Part shown: positions 1-8,233 of the stretch, in pieces
How the letters are laid out: each line of letters starts with the position of its first letter
How positions within the stretch are numbered: position 1 is the stretch's first letter
DNA from: Anabaena sp. PCC 7108
Lineage (GTDB): Bacteria > Cyanobacteriota > Cyanobacteriia > Cyanobacteriales > Nostocaceae
Length of the DNA stretch: 64,000 nt
NCBI RefSeq assembly: GCF_000332135.1
Contig: NZ_KB235896.1
Coordinates: forward strand, 1,809,403-1,873,402
Reading direction: 5' to 3'
Notes under the pieces: generated by a model
Seen by the model: the letters and a program-made list of their open reading frames with translations, nothing else
What the model was told of the DNA's origin: nothing
Databases searched by the model: none
Made by a program: the position numbers and the translations under genes

Positions 1-710
1 ATATTATTGGGATGAAAGTATTCCTGGTAAAACTTCAGCAAATCCTCACGGGTAACTTTATCCAACGTCGCATATTCGACAGTACGAGCATAGGGACTAT
101 TTTGGCCATAGATTAATTTCCGCAGTTCCCGGCTGGCAATACTGCTAGGATTATCATTGCGCCGAGCAATACCACCTTTAGCCTGGGCTTTGATAAAATC
201 CAACTTTTCTTGAGCAAAAGCTGGTTCTCGCAACACCTCAGCAAATAGCCCAAACACCGTTTCTAAATCTTCACTCAAACTGTCAAAACTAGCACTACCA
301 GCAGCTTCACTCATACTAGTTTCTACTGAAGCCGCCCGTTGTTCCAATATCTCATTTAACTCATCAGGTGAATGCTTGAGAGTTCCACCAGTTCTCATTA
401 CTGAACCCACAAGATCAGCTAAACCAGTTTTCTCACCGGCTTCCCAACGGCTACCTGTCCTCACAAGCGCCGTACCACTCACCAAAGGTAGCTCATGATC
501 TTCCATTAAATACACTACCAAACCGTTATCCAGTACAAACCGTTCATACTTAGGTAACTTAATTTCCGGTAAAGGTGCAAACTGTAAATCACTGTAATGT
601 TTTGCTGCTGCTGTCGCCGCCCAAGAAAAATTAAACGTTAACAGTAAAGCAATCACCAAAGCCGAAACAAACCGCCAACTCTTGGAAAACTTCAATTTCT
701 TACCCTTCAT
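1..710 (-). CDS. M16 family peptidase-like protein, non-catalytic type (C-terminus beyond window edge)
   Basis: The reading frame starts at an ATG at 710 and runs off the left edge, so about 236 N-terminal residues are visible. It opens with a basic, hydrophobic signal peptide (MKGKKLKF... then a leucine/alanine core ending near TFNFSWA), so the product is exported or membrane-anchored. The sequence then follows the M16 (pitrilysin/processing peptidase) fold, with NGLVVYLMEDHELPLVSG and later RNDNPSSIASRELRKLIYG and PYARTVEY. Where active M16 enzymes have HxxEH this protein has TGLADLVGSVMRTGG, so it lacks the zinc site. The next leftward gene (958-2640) is an M16 protein with an intact HFLEH. 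By analogy with known paired M16 genes (inference), the two may form one heterodimeric enzyme, this being the non-catalytic partner. The family call is solid; the substrate is unknown. Confidence 0.85.
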   Translation of the reverse strand, partial: MKGKKLKFSKSWRFVSALVIALLLTFNFSWAATAAAKHYSDLQFAPLPEIKLPKYERFVLDNGLVVYLMEDHELPLVSGTALVRTGSRWEAGEKTGLADLVGSVMRTGGTLKHSPDELNEILEQRAASVETSMSEAAGSASFDSLSEDLETVFGLFAEVLREPAFAQEKLDFIKAQAKGGIARRNDNPSSIASRELRKLIYGQNSPYARTVEYATLDKVTREDLLKFYQEYFHPNN

Positions 711-744
711 CTTTCTACTCTTGTTCTATTAGAAGAATATGGAT

Positions 745-910
745 GAAATGAACCGCGAAGGCGCGAAGGACGCGAAGAAAGAAAGAAGGAAAGAAGGAAA
801 GAAGGAAGATTCAGTAATCTTACACTGGGAAGGGAGTAACAAGGCTTACGCAAAATCTCTTTTCAGCCCTCTTATCTTTGCGATCTTTGCGTCTTTGCGG
901 TTTATTCTTC
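745..910. repeat. Dispersed intergenic repeat, imperfect inverted arms built of ~9-bp units
   Basis: The left arm (about 750-782) is built of near-repeats of the type CCGCGAAGG, GCGCGAAGG and GACGCGAAG. The right arm (about 868-904) reads, in reverse complement, CCGCAAAGA, CGCAAAGAT and CGCAAAGAT. The two arms are imperfect inverted copies around an A/G-rich centre. A related copy lies at about 46799-46868. Short reading frames across it are compositionally biased and look non-coding. It sits between the two M16 genes and could fold in the transcript. Confidence 0.6.
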
Positions 911-957
911 CGTATATCACTGCGTAACAGCTTATCTAAGTACCCAATTAGCAATCC

Positions 958-2640
958 TTATGATTGCTTCGACAACAACTTACCAACCGTCCGATTTTCC
1001 GGCGTAAATGTCGTTTGCGCTACCCGCTGAATATCCGCAGGAGTAACCGCCGCAATGTCATCTAACTGCTTAAACAAATTCCGCCAAGAACCAGTTTTTA
1101 CTTCATATTCCAATAGTTGCTGCGCCATTCCCATATTGGAATCTAGACTTCGCAATAAACTAGCCCTCGCTTGAGTCTTAACGCGCTGTAACTCAATATC
1201 CGTGACAGGCTGGGTTTTCAAACTCTCAATTTCCTGCTTTAAAGCCACCGCCAATTCATCAACTGTGTGACCGGGAGCAGTGAGAGCATAAAATAACATC
1301 AAATTGGGGTATTTATCCCCCGGAAAGCCGCTGGAACCTTGAGCAGCTAGAGCTAAACGCTGTTTTTCTACCAATGACTTATACAATCTTGAGGTGCGTC
1401 CATCACTCAATAAACTACCAATAATTTCATAAACTGCATTATCAGGATGAGTAACTGCTGGACGGTGATAACCTTCTAAATACCAAGGTTGAGAAGGTAG
1501 TTGTAAGGTAAGTTCCCTGGTTTCGGTTTGCTTTGGTTCTGTGGGAATTTTGGGCTGGGCTTTAGGTTTAGCTTGATAACGCCCAAAGTAAACTTGTGCT
1601 AATTTTTTTACCTCAGTCGGGTTAACATCGCCGACAATAGCGATCGTTAAGTTGCTGGGGACATAGTAATTGTCAAAAAATTGCCTGACATTTTGCGGTG
1701 TTAAATTACGAATATCTTCGTCGTAACCAATCACCGGTCGTCTGTAGGGATGGACTTTGAAAGCAGTATCGATAAATTTCTCAATCATTAAGCCGATAGG
1801 AGAGTTTTCTACTCGCATTCGGCGTTCTTCCAAAATTACATCTTTTTCTTTATAAAACTCCCGAAAGACAGGTTCTAAAAATCGATCTGATTCCAGAGAC
1901 ATCCACAATTCCAACTTATTAGCAGGAAAACTGTAAAAATAACGGGTTGCTTCCCCTGATGTATTGGCGTTTAAGCCTACTCCTCCCGCTTGCTCAACAA
2001 TTTGCCCCATTTCGTTTTGTTTAACTAATTTGAGGGCTTGAGTTTCTACTGATTTAAACTCAGTTTGTAATTTTGCTAAATCATCTTTTTTTCCTTGGGC
2101 TTTAGCAATCCTAACTTGGCTGTCTAATTGTTCTAATTGGTCTAGTAGTGGTTTTTCGGCTTGATAATCTGTAGTACCAATGCGTTTTGTGCCTTTAAAT
2201 GCTAAATGCTCTAGAAAGTGTGCGACACCAGTTTGTCCATCTGGTTCATCTATGCCACCAACATCAGCATAGGTAAGAAAGGAAACTACAGGCGCTTGAT
2301 GTCTTTCTAAAACAATAAATTTCAACCCATTATCGAGACGAAACTCTGTTAACTGCTTAATTACTCGATCTAAATAAGGTTGAATTGATGTTTGCTTGGG
2401 TTGTAGCGCTGTAGCGATTTCTGGCATTAACCCCCAACAACATATCATTATCGCCAAAGCAGTGGCAAACAGACGACGAAAGACTGGAGGCTGGGATAAT
2501 TGATTGGATGATTGAGAGTGGGATTTGTTAGCACTACCGATGAACCAATCCAAAATCCAAAGTCGTTCGACTGACTTGTACTGAGCCTTGTCGAAGTAGC
2601 GCTTAAGCCGAAATCCAAAATCTAAAATTGCCTGATTCAT
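958..2640 (-). CDS. M16 family zinc peptidase (catalytic type)
   Basis: This is a predicted exported zinc metalloprotease of the M16 (insulinase/processing peptidase) family. After a hydrophobic segment (RRLFATALAIMICCWGLMP) it carries LDNGLKFIVLERHQAPVVS and the catalytic motif GVAHFLEHLAFKGT (HxxEH, about residues 141-145). A charged coiled-coil-like insertion follows, and then the second zinc ligand region, MSLESDRFLEPVF. The C-terminal M16 half contains the GYHRPAVTHPD and SDGRTSRLYKSLV stretches. I chose the ATG at 2640; a TTG at 2646 is possible. The first ~35 residues are encoded by a dispersed repeat (about 2548-2625) and are unlikely to belong to the ancestral protein. It probably pairs with the non-catalytic M16 gene downstream at 1-710. 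The substrate is unknown. Confidence 0.9.
   Translation of the reverse strand: MNQAILDFGFRLKRYFDKAQYKSVERLWILDWFIGSANKSHSQSSNQLSQPPVFRRLFATALAIMICCWGLMPEIATALQPKQTSIQPYLDRVIKQLTEFRLDNGLKFIVLERHQAPVVSFLTYADVGGIDEPDGQTGVAHFLEHLAFKGTKRIGTTDYQAEKPLLDQLEQLDSQVRIAKAQGKKDDLAKLQTEFKSVETQALKLVKQNEMGQIVEQAGGVGLNANTSGEATRYFYSFPANKLELWMSLESDRFLEPVFREFYKEKDVILEERRMRVENSPIGLMIEKFIDTAFKVHPYRRPVIGYDEDIRNLTPQNVRQFFDNYYVPSNLTIAIVGDVNPTEVKKLAQVYFGRYQAKPKAQPKIPTEPKQTETRELTLQLPSQPWYLEGYHRPAVTHPDNAVYEIIGSLLSDGRTSRLYKSLVEKQRLALAAQGSSGFPGDKYPNLMLFYALTAPGHTVDELAVALKQEIESLKTQPVTDIELQRVKTQARASLLRSLDSNMGMAQQLLEYEVKTGSWRNLFKQLDDIAAVTPADIQRVAQTTFTPENRTVGKLLSKQS
2548..2625. repeat. Dispersed palindromic repeat inside the 5' end of an M16 peptidase gene
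   Basis: Positions about 2564-2596 form an imperfect hairpin with arms TTCGAC and GTCGAA around ACTTGTACTGAGCC. This resembles a short repeat I know from many cyanobacterial intergenic regions. It is flanked by near-direct copies of AATCCAAAAT. Here it is read in frame as the N-terminus of the M16 protein. Confidence 0.55.
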
Positions 2641-2792
2641 AAGCAAAAATTAAAGTAAATTTACACTTCTTGAGAAATAAGCTAATTAGCAAACAGAGCG
2701 TTAATGTTGTATTAAGCTTTCTCTGCTTTTTGTATTTGATGTTAGACAATACTTGCTACAAGTCATGTTCCTGAGATATAGCAATAACTACC

Positions 2793-3407
2793 ATGCGAGT
2801 TTTTAATTTTCCCCCAACATCAGAAGCGCAGACGCGCACCCGCATTCTTCAAGCGGCACAAAAGTTATTTGCTGCTCAGGGATTTGATGGTACAACTACT
2901 CGTGATTTGGCACAAGCCGCAGGTGTAGCTGAGGGGACTCTGTTTCGGCATTTTTCCAATAAGAAGGCGATTTTGGTCGAAGTAGCAACGAGTGGGTGGG
3001 TAGACATTCTCACAGATTTGCTCACAGAATTGAGTGAAATGGGCAGTTATCAGGCTATAGCCCAGGTGATGCGCCGGCGAATGTGGAATATGCAGAAAAA
3101 TGTCGAGATCATGCGGGTTTGTTTTATGGAAGTGCAGTTTCACCCAGATTTGCGCGATCGCATTCAAACGGAAGTCATTGATAAAATGACTGATGTGGCT
3201 GAAGCCTTCTTTCAAACCGCTATGGATAAAGGTATCTATCGTCAGACAGATGCCAAATTAGTAGCTAAGGTGTTTTTAGGAATGTTTGCGATCGCAGGTT
3301 TTTCTGATCATACCCTCCTGGAACCTAACGCATCCCCCCAAGAAATGCAAAAAATGGCCGAAGGACTCGCTGATATTTTCCTCAATGGAGTGCTAGTTAA
3401 AGAATAG
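2793..3407 (+). CDS. TetR/AcrR family transcriptional regulator
   Basis: This 204-residue protein has a typical TetR N-terminal DNA-binding domain: TRTRILQAAQKLFAAQGFDG, then TTTRDLAQAAGVAEGTLFRH as the helix-turn-helix, then FSNKKAIL (about residues 14-62). The C-terminal part is the variable ligand-binding and dimerisation region; it ends KMAEGLADIFLNGVL, and its ligand cannot be read from sequence. It starts at ATG 2793 and is divergent from the M16 peptidase gene, which shares the ~150-bp intergenic region and is a plausible target (inference). The DUF29 gene follows after 13 bp and may be cotranscribed. Confidence 0.93.
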   Translation: MRVFNFPPTSEAQTRTRILQAAQKLFAAQGFDGTTTRDLAQAAGVAEGTLFRHFSNKKAILVEVATSGWVDILTDLLTELSEMGSYQAIAQVMRRRMWNMQKNVEIMRVCFMEVQFHPDLRDRIQTEVIDKMTDVAEAFFQTAMDKGIYRQTDAKLVAKVFLGMFAIAGFSDHTLLEPNASPQEMQKMAEGLADIFLNGVLVKE

Positions 3408-3420
3408 CTGGATCTGAAAG

Positions 3421-3885
3421 ATGTCTAACACGCTATATGATCACGATTTGCAATTATGGATTTCGCAAACAATTCAGCAATTACAGAATCATGAATTTGA
3501 GTCGCTGGATATTGAGCATTTGATTGAGGAACTAGTTGACTTGGGTAAATCAGAGAGAAATACACTCAGAAGTAATCTCAAAATCTTATTAGCTCACTTA
3601 CTCAAGTTGCAAGTTCAGCATCATGTACCCGATTCAATGAAAGCAAGTTGGTATACTTCAGTTGTTGAACATCGTCAGCGCGTTCTCGACAATCTGACAG
3701 ATACCCCATCTCTCAAAAGTTTTTTAGTAGAAGCTGTAGAAAAAGCCTATCCTGATGGTCGTAAAATTGCAATTAAAGAAGGTAAACTTGCCAAATTTGG
3801 AGTTCGTGTACCGGAAGAAAGTGAGTATCCCCTCACCTGTCCTTTCTTAATTGAGCAAATTTTAGATGAGGATTTTTACGGTTAA
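3421..3885 (+). CDS. DUF29 family protein
   Basis: This 154-residue protein matches the cyanobacterial DUF29 pattern: YDHDLQLWISQTIQQLQNHE, then DIEHLIEELVDLGKSERNTL and LKILLAHLLKLQVQ. It is predicted to be all-helical and soluble, with no signal peptide. DUF29 genes occur in many copies in filamentous cyanobacteria; no biochemical function is established to my knowledge. It lies 13 bp after the TetR gene on the same strand and is followed by a MITE-like element. A second DUF29-like gene is at 50622. Confidence 0.85.
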   Translation: MSNTLYDHDLQLWISQTIQQLQNHEFESLDIEHLIEELVDLGKSERNTLRSNLKILLAHLLKLQVQHHVPDSMKASWYTSVVEHRQRVLDNLTDTPSLKSFLVEAVEKAYPDGRKIAIKEGKLAKFGVRVPEESEYPLTCPFLIEQILDEDFYG

Positions 3886-3886
3886 T

Positions 3887-4014
3887 TTAGGACTTACACA
3901 AGCATCACATTTAATATCTCTTGTAGGGTGTGTCAGACCGATAAATGATGATTCTCAACAGATTTTTAACATCTGACGCACCTGATTAATAAGCCAGTTG
4001 CGTAAGTCCTGTAA
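3887..4014. repeat. MITE-like element with AGGACTTACNCAA terminal inverted repeats
   Basis: The left end reads TTAGGACTTACACAA (3887-3901). The right end read in reverse (4014 to 3998) is TTACAGGACTTACGCAA, giving terminal inverted repeats of about 13 bp with one or two mismatches. A second, inner inverted pair is GGTGTGTCAGA against TCTGACGCACC. The element is about 125 bp and has no coding capacity, as expected for a non-autonomous element. It ends directly at the stop codon of the STAND gene. Confidence 0.7.
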
Positions 4015-6324
4015 TTAACAGGATTTAATTTCCGCTAATTTATCCTGTGCGCGTTTTTGGAAAGGTTGATAATTAATCTTTGCGGCTAATTCCTCACCTT
4101 CAGTTAAAGAATTAATCGCTGCGGTTTTATCTCCCATTTTTAACTGCACTTCCGCCAGAAAATAGATTAAATTGCGGCTTTGACTATAAATATCACCAAT
4201 TTGCTGATAAAGATTTTGTGCTTTCTGGATAAATAATAAACCCTGTTTTGGGTCATCTTGCAATTTACCCAATTCCTTTAAAACATTAGCTTCCCCCAAG
4301 CCAGAACCTATTTCCCGGAAGAATGACAAAGCTTGTTCATACCGTGATAATGCTTCATCTCTCCGGTCGAGAAATTGCAACACATCCCCAATGGCTTTTA
4401 ATGTGTTAGCTTCTCCCAAGAGATCGCCGATTTCTTGGTAAAATGTTAAAGCTTGTTCATACCGTGATAATGCCTCATCTCTCCTGTCGAGAAATTGTAA
4501 TACATCACCTATGGCTCTTAGTGTGTTAGCTTCACCCGCGAGAGAACCTGTTTCCCGGTAGAATGTTAATGCTTGTTCATACCATGATAACGCCTCATCT
4601 CTCCGGTGGAAAAATTGCAACATATCCCCAATGGCTTTTAATGTGTTAGCTATCCCCAATCGAGAATTTGCTTCTTGGAAGAATATTAATGCTTCTTCAT
4701 AGTGTGATAATGCCTCATCTCTCCGTTTGAGATAATGCAATGCATCTCCAATAGCTTTTAATGCGTAAGCTTCTCCTAAGCGAGAACATTTTTCTCGGTA
4801 TAATGCTAATGCTTGCTCATACCGTGATAGTGCCTCATCTGAGCATTTCAAAAATTGCAGCACATCCCCAATAGATTGTAAAGTGTTTGCTTCCCCCAAA
4901 AGCTCGCCTATTTCCCGGTAGAATGACAAAGCTTGTTCATACCGTGATAATGCCTCATTTCTCCGGTCGAGAAATTGCAACACATCCCCATAAACTTTAA
5001 GTGCATCACTGAACAGTCTTTTCTCATTCTCCTTCGGAGATTTCCATTCTGTAATTAATCTTTCATATAGACTCAAACGAACGGCATTGTAATAACGCTT
5101 TCTCAAAAATTCATCACACTTATCATGATTATTTTCTGAATAATAAACACTAGAAAAAGCCTCAGCATATTTTCCCAACTCACAATAATGATAGAAAATT
5201 TCTAAATATTCTGTCACCGCTTCCAAATTATCATTATGTGCAAGTTGAGGTTTGCGGCGTTTTGTGTAGTAAGCTATAGCTAATTCATGGGCTTTAGTTC
5301 TGTCTTCTGGTCTTTGCTGTAAATAACTTTGAATTAAAGGTTGAAACTGAAACTTCCAAACACCTTCCTGTTTCTTTTCTTGCAACAGAGAACATTTTGC
5401 TAATTGTCGCAACTCTTTAGTTGTAATCGTCTCATCAATTAAGGCTGTTGCGGCACTTTCATCAAAACTCAAACGATAAACACTCACATTCAACAACAGA
5501 GTTTGTAATTTTTGATTTAACCGCTTAATACTAGCATCAATAATTTTACCAATACTCGATTCTGGGTCATCTCGATGTAAACCCAAAATCTCAAAAAAGT
5601 TTTGATTTAACTTCTTTAATTCTTCCTGTTCATCCAACAACAAACCAGCAACCAGTTTAATTAATAAAGGATGTCCATTAGTCCGCTTGACAAAATCTTC
5701 TAAATCTAATTCATCACCTTGAATTTGTAAATCCTTCAGCAAAGCCACCCCTGCTGATATCGAAAGTCCATCTAAACCCAACCATTGACAATAGCTAAGA
5801 GTATTATTTGGTAATGTCGGTTTTTCTCGACTAGTAACTAAAATTAAACTCCGACTATTCGACCCAAACCACCGTAATAAAAACTCACCATAAGTTGGAT
5901 CTTGCCATTGACCATTATCATGCAGTAGGGTTTCTAAATTATCCCATACCAGCAAATATCGCCCATTTTGCAAACAATTACATAAGGCAATTATTAATTC
6001 TTCGTCTTTTTCTGGTACAGGTTGTTTTAACTGTTCTAATACCCACCTTCCCCAAATCCCAAAAGGATATGCTTGACTAAAACTCGTCCAAATTTTCTGA
6101 TCAAAGTTTTGTAAATCATCATATATCTTTCCCACCAATGTTGATTTACCAAAACCACCAGCAGCAGTCACCCCAATTAATTTAATATTTGGTAAATTTA
6201 ACCAATCTTGAATTTTAGCAACTTCTTTTTCCCGTCCATGCCAATAAGTAGCATCAGAACGGCGTTGATCAATAATATAACTGGTGAGATTTAACTTTGA
6301 CCGTTCCCGTTCGGACGACTCTAG
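4015..6324 (-). CDS. STAND NTPase: NB-ARC-like domain plus TPR array (3' part of a TGA-interrupted gene)
   Basis: The region encodes a STAND-class regulatory NTPase. It has the Walker A motif AAGGFGKST, the Walker B-like YLLVWDNLETLL, the sensor-like LILVTSREKP and the NGHPLLIKLVAGLL motif (GLPL-like). A winged-helix-like stretch follows, then at least six TPR units of exactly 40 residues (type DRRDEALSRYEQALTFY..). The frame is open to 6324 and reads ESSERERSKLNLTSYIIDQR and then WHGREKEVAKIQDWLNLPN, which fits normal sequence upstream of the P-loop. There is no ATG, GTG or TTG in that stretch; the first is a GTG at 6171, three codons before the P-loop. The preceding gene (6325-6777) is in the same frame, separated only by TGA at 6325-6327. 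The two are therefore probably one broken, or recoded, gene. A defence or cell-death role is inference from the family. Confidence 0.75.
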   Translation of the reverse strand, partial: LESSERERSKLNLTSYIIDQRRSDATYWHGREKEVAKIQDWLNLPNIKLIGVTAAGGFGKSTLVGKIYDDLQNFDQKIWTSFSQAYPFGIWGRWVLEQLKQPVPEKDEELIIALCNCLQNGRYLLVWDNLETLLHDNGQWQDPTYGEFLLRWFGSNSRSLILVTSREKPTLPNNTLSYCQWLGLDGLSISAGVALLKDLQIQGDELDLEDFVKRTNGHPLLIKLVAGLLLDEQEELKKLNQNFFEILGLHRDDPESSIGKIIDASIKRLNQKLQTLLLNVSVYRLSFDESAATALIDETITTKELRQLAKCSLLQEKKQEGVWKFQFQPLIQSYLQQRPEDRTKAHELAIAYYTKRRKPQLAHNDNLEAVTEYLEIFYHYCELGKYAEAFSSVYYSENNHDKCDEFLRKRYYNAVRLSLYERLITEWKSPKENEKRLFSDALKVYGDVLQFLDRRNEALSRYEQALSFYREIGELLGEANTLQSIGDVLQFLKCSDEALSRYEQALALYREKCSRLGEAYALKAIGDALHYLKRRDEALSHYEEALIFFQEANSRLGIANTLKAIGDMLQFFHRRDEALSWYEQALTFYRETGSLAGEANTLRAIGDVLQFLDRRDEALSRYEQALTFYQEIGDLLGEANTLKAIGDVLQFLDRRDEALSRYEQALSFFREIGSGLGEANVLKELGKLQDDPKQGLLFIQKAQNLYQQIGDIYSQSRNLIYFLAEVQLKMGDKTAAINSLTEGEELAAKINYQPFQKRAQDKLAEIKSC
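4321..5040 (-). repeat. Tandem 120-bp repeats encoding TPR units
   Basis: Six near-identical units start at 4321, 4441, 4561, 4681, 4801 and 4921, exactly 120 bp apart. Each encodes one 40-residue TPR. Units 4321 and 4921 are almost identical for over 60 bp (GAATGACAAAGCTTGTTCAT and onwards). This points to recent duplication or gene conversion, and such an array can change copy number by slippage or recombination. Confidence 0.8.
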
Positions 6325-6777
6325 TCAAGGTTGTATGTAATTATTATTAATAGTGTTATTTCCAGTGTAATTTGTACCACCTTGATTAGTTACTTCATTT
6401 TTAGTTTGATAACCTGTGTTATTTTGACCATCAATATTCATCACCATGTGGCTATTATCTTGAATTTTGCCAGCATGAATTTCTTCAGCTAATTTCTTCA
6501 CCTCTTCCGCAAACTGAGGATCATCATTCATTTCATCTTCTAAGTAAACCTCTAAGCGGGTTAAATCTGCCTTAGAACCTTGTTCAATTGCGGTGAGTGC
6601 TGTAACTGCTTTAGAATTACCTCGTAGCTTATCCCAAATCTTTTTACGCAGTTCATCCATTTTAGCCAGTGCGGCCGCTGTGAATTTTTCACCCAACTTA
6701 CCAACACTAGACTCAAAGAATTTACTGAAAGCAAAACCAGCGATTGTCGCTGCTGTTAAGGTTACAGGATCAGCCAT
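6325..6777 (-). CDS. N-terminal module of the interrupted STAND gene (150 residues)
   Basis: The product begins MADPVTLTAATIAGFAFSKF and continues through an amphipathic helical region (KFTAAALAKMDELRKKIWDK) and an acidic helical part. It ends in an asparagine/glycine-rich low-complexity tail (NNTGYQTKNEVTNQGG to NNTINNNYIQP). This layout, a helical domain plus an Asn-rich linker, is what one sees between an N-terminal adaptor or effector domain and the NTPase of cyanobacterial STAND proteins (from memory of the family; I cannot name the domain). The stop is TGA followed by CTAG, and the frame continues directly into NB-ARC sequence. It may be translated alone as a 150-residue protein, or be the first part of a protein of about 920 residues. 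It starts at ATG 6777. Confidence 0.7.
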   Translation of the reverse strand: MADPVTLTAATIAGFAFSKFFESSVGKLGEKFTAAALAKMDELRKKIWDKLRGNSKAVTALTAIEQGSKADLTRLEVYLEDEMNDDPQFAEEVKKLAEEIHAGKIQDNSHMVMNIDGQNNTGYQTKNEVTNQGGTNYTGNNTINNNYIQP

Positions 6778-6876
6778 AACTGTGAATATTTGAGGTTTAT
6801 TTTTAAAATATACAGCTTTTTCTAGCTTTTATTCAATCTCACAGTTTCTAATTCCGTAAATCTATAAAAATCCGAT

Positions 6877-7326
6877 TCAAAACTTAACCGTCAGCAAAAT
6901 TTTCGCTTGTTGACTCCATTGTTGTACCAACTCAACCGCAGGACATAAATCACGACGCTGTAATGTTGCGACTTGCAAACGCATAACTTGTTTATGTAAT
7001 CTGTGAATGGGAATTTCCGCCAATTGTGCCACAGAAATCACACCAGCATGGAGTAATAAACCACAATATTGCGTTCCTATACTGGGAATACGAGCTAAAT
7101 CAGCCAAAGCTAACCATTTACTGACATTTTGAATATTTATCTGTAACTTACTTGCCAATATTAGTTTTGCTTCTGGGGTTTTTCCTTGTTTGAGTAGTTC
7201 TCCTGTGGTAGTAATGTCACAATTTTGGAGTCGGGATTGTTCCTCTTGGTTTAGTCCAGGTAATTGTTCAATCGGCCAATTACCAGCTTGTAAGAAATTT
7301 CTATTATTTGTCGGTTTAGTAGTCAT
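6877..7326 (-). CDS. DUF4332 (helix-hairpin-helix-like) protein
   Basis: This 149-residue soluble protein has WPIEQLPGLNQEEQSRLQNC, ITTTGELLKQGKTPEAKLIL, KWLALADLARIPSIGTQYCG and LLHAGVISVAQLAEIPIHRL. These are paired helix-hairpin-helix-like segments typical of DUF4332. Such folds usually bind nucleic acid or act as adaptors; no specific role is known. It is monocistronic by spacing: 98 bp to the STAND gene and 94 bp to the PhzF-like gene. It starts at ATG 7326. Confidence 0.8.
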   Translation of the reverse strand: MTTKPTNNRNFLQAGNWPIEQLPGLNQEEQSRLQNCDITTTGELLKQGKTPEAKLILASKLQINIQNVSKWLALADLARIPSIGTQYCGLLLHAGVISVAQLAEIPIHRLHKQVMRLQVATLQRRDLCPAVELVQQWSQQAKILLTVKF

Positions 7327-7420
7327 TTATTTTTTTTATCTCACGTATAGATGCGAAGGAAGAAAAAACTGCTGTAATCTTATTCTAAAACTAAGTTTAA
7401 GCTGACTGCTGACTGGAAAG

Positions 7421-8221
7421 TTAACCTGTAATTAATTCACCACGCAAAACGGTTACTGCTTGTCCAGATATAAAGACGCGGTTTTCACCAGGATAGTTTA
7501 CCTTAACAACACCACCTCGACTAGAAGCCTGATAAGCCAAAAACTTATCCTTACCCAACTTATTACGCCAAAATGGTGCTAAACAACAATGAGCCGCACC
7601 AGTTACAGGGTCTTCGTTAATCCCTAAACCTGGTGCAAAAAAGCGAGAGACAAAATCGTACTCTGAGCCAGATTTGGCTATGCTAGTAACTATAATATCA
7701 GCCACAGGTAATGTTTTCATTAACTGGAAATTTGGCTGCATTTCTCGTACTAACTCCTCAGCTTCCACTTCCACCAAATAACCCAAAGAATTTTGATGAA
7801 CAGATTTATAAGGTATTCCCAAAACCTGACTTAATTCTGCTGGTGCTTCTACAGGTTGTGAGTGATTAACAGGAAAATCTAACTCAATCCAACTTACTTG
7901 CAATTTGGCAATGAGTACGCCGCTTTTAGTATGAAAACGTGCGATTTCATCTGGTAACAAATGCCCTTTCGACCATAATACATGAGCGCTGGCTAGAGTT
8001 GCGTGACCACAAAGGGGAACTTCTACCGTCGGTGTAAACCAACGCAAATTAAAACCATCATCTTGTTTAACTAAAAAAGCCGTTTCTGATAAATTCATTT
8101 CCTGGGCGACTTTTTGCATCCATTCACTAGATTTAGGAATGTCTAAAATACACACAGCCGCAGGATTGCCAGTAAATGCTGTATCAGTAAAAGCATCAAC
8201 TTGAGTAATGATTTGGTTCAT
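7421..8221 (-). CDS. PhzF family isomerase/epimerase-like protein
   Basis: This 266-residue protein has the PhzF hallmarks: QVDAFTDTAFTGNPAAVC at the start with catalytic-type Glu in MNLSETAFL, then LRWFTPTVEVPLCGHATLA. In the second half it has FFAPGLGINEDPVTGAAHCC and VFISGQAVTVLRGEL. PhzF proteins have the diaminopimelate-epimerase fold; most bacterial members outside phenazine operons have unknown substrates, so phenazine synthesis should not be assumed. It is the last gene of a tight leftward group with the MBL-fold gene (12 bp apart) and the glutamine amidotransferase. Confidence 0.92.
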   Translation of the reverse strand: MNQIITQVDAFTDTAFTGNPAAVCILDIPKSSEWMQKVAQEMNLSETAFLVKQDDGFNLRWFTPTVEVPLCGHATLASAHVLWSKGHLLPDEIARFHTKSGVLIAKLQVSWIELDFPVNHSQPVEAPAELSQVLGIPYKSVHQNSLGYLVEVEAEELVREMQPNFQLMKTLPVADIIVTSIAKSGSEYDFVSRFFAPGLGINEDPVTGAAHCCLAPFWRNKLGKDKFLAYQASSRGGVVKVNYPGENRVFISGQAVTVLRGELITG

Positions 8222-8233
8222 AAAAATAACTAT

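Noticed and set aside
739-927. 62-residue frame between the M16 genes
   Set aside because: Lies wholly in a repeat with inverted arms and has Lys/Arg/Glu composition set by the repeat unit; no family or credible start.
2865-3215. 116-residue minus-strand frame opposite the TetR gene
   Set aside because: Antisense shadow of a clearly recognised gene.
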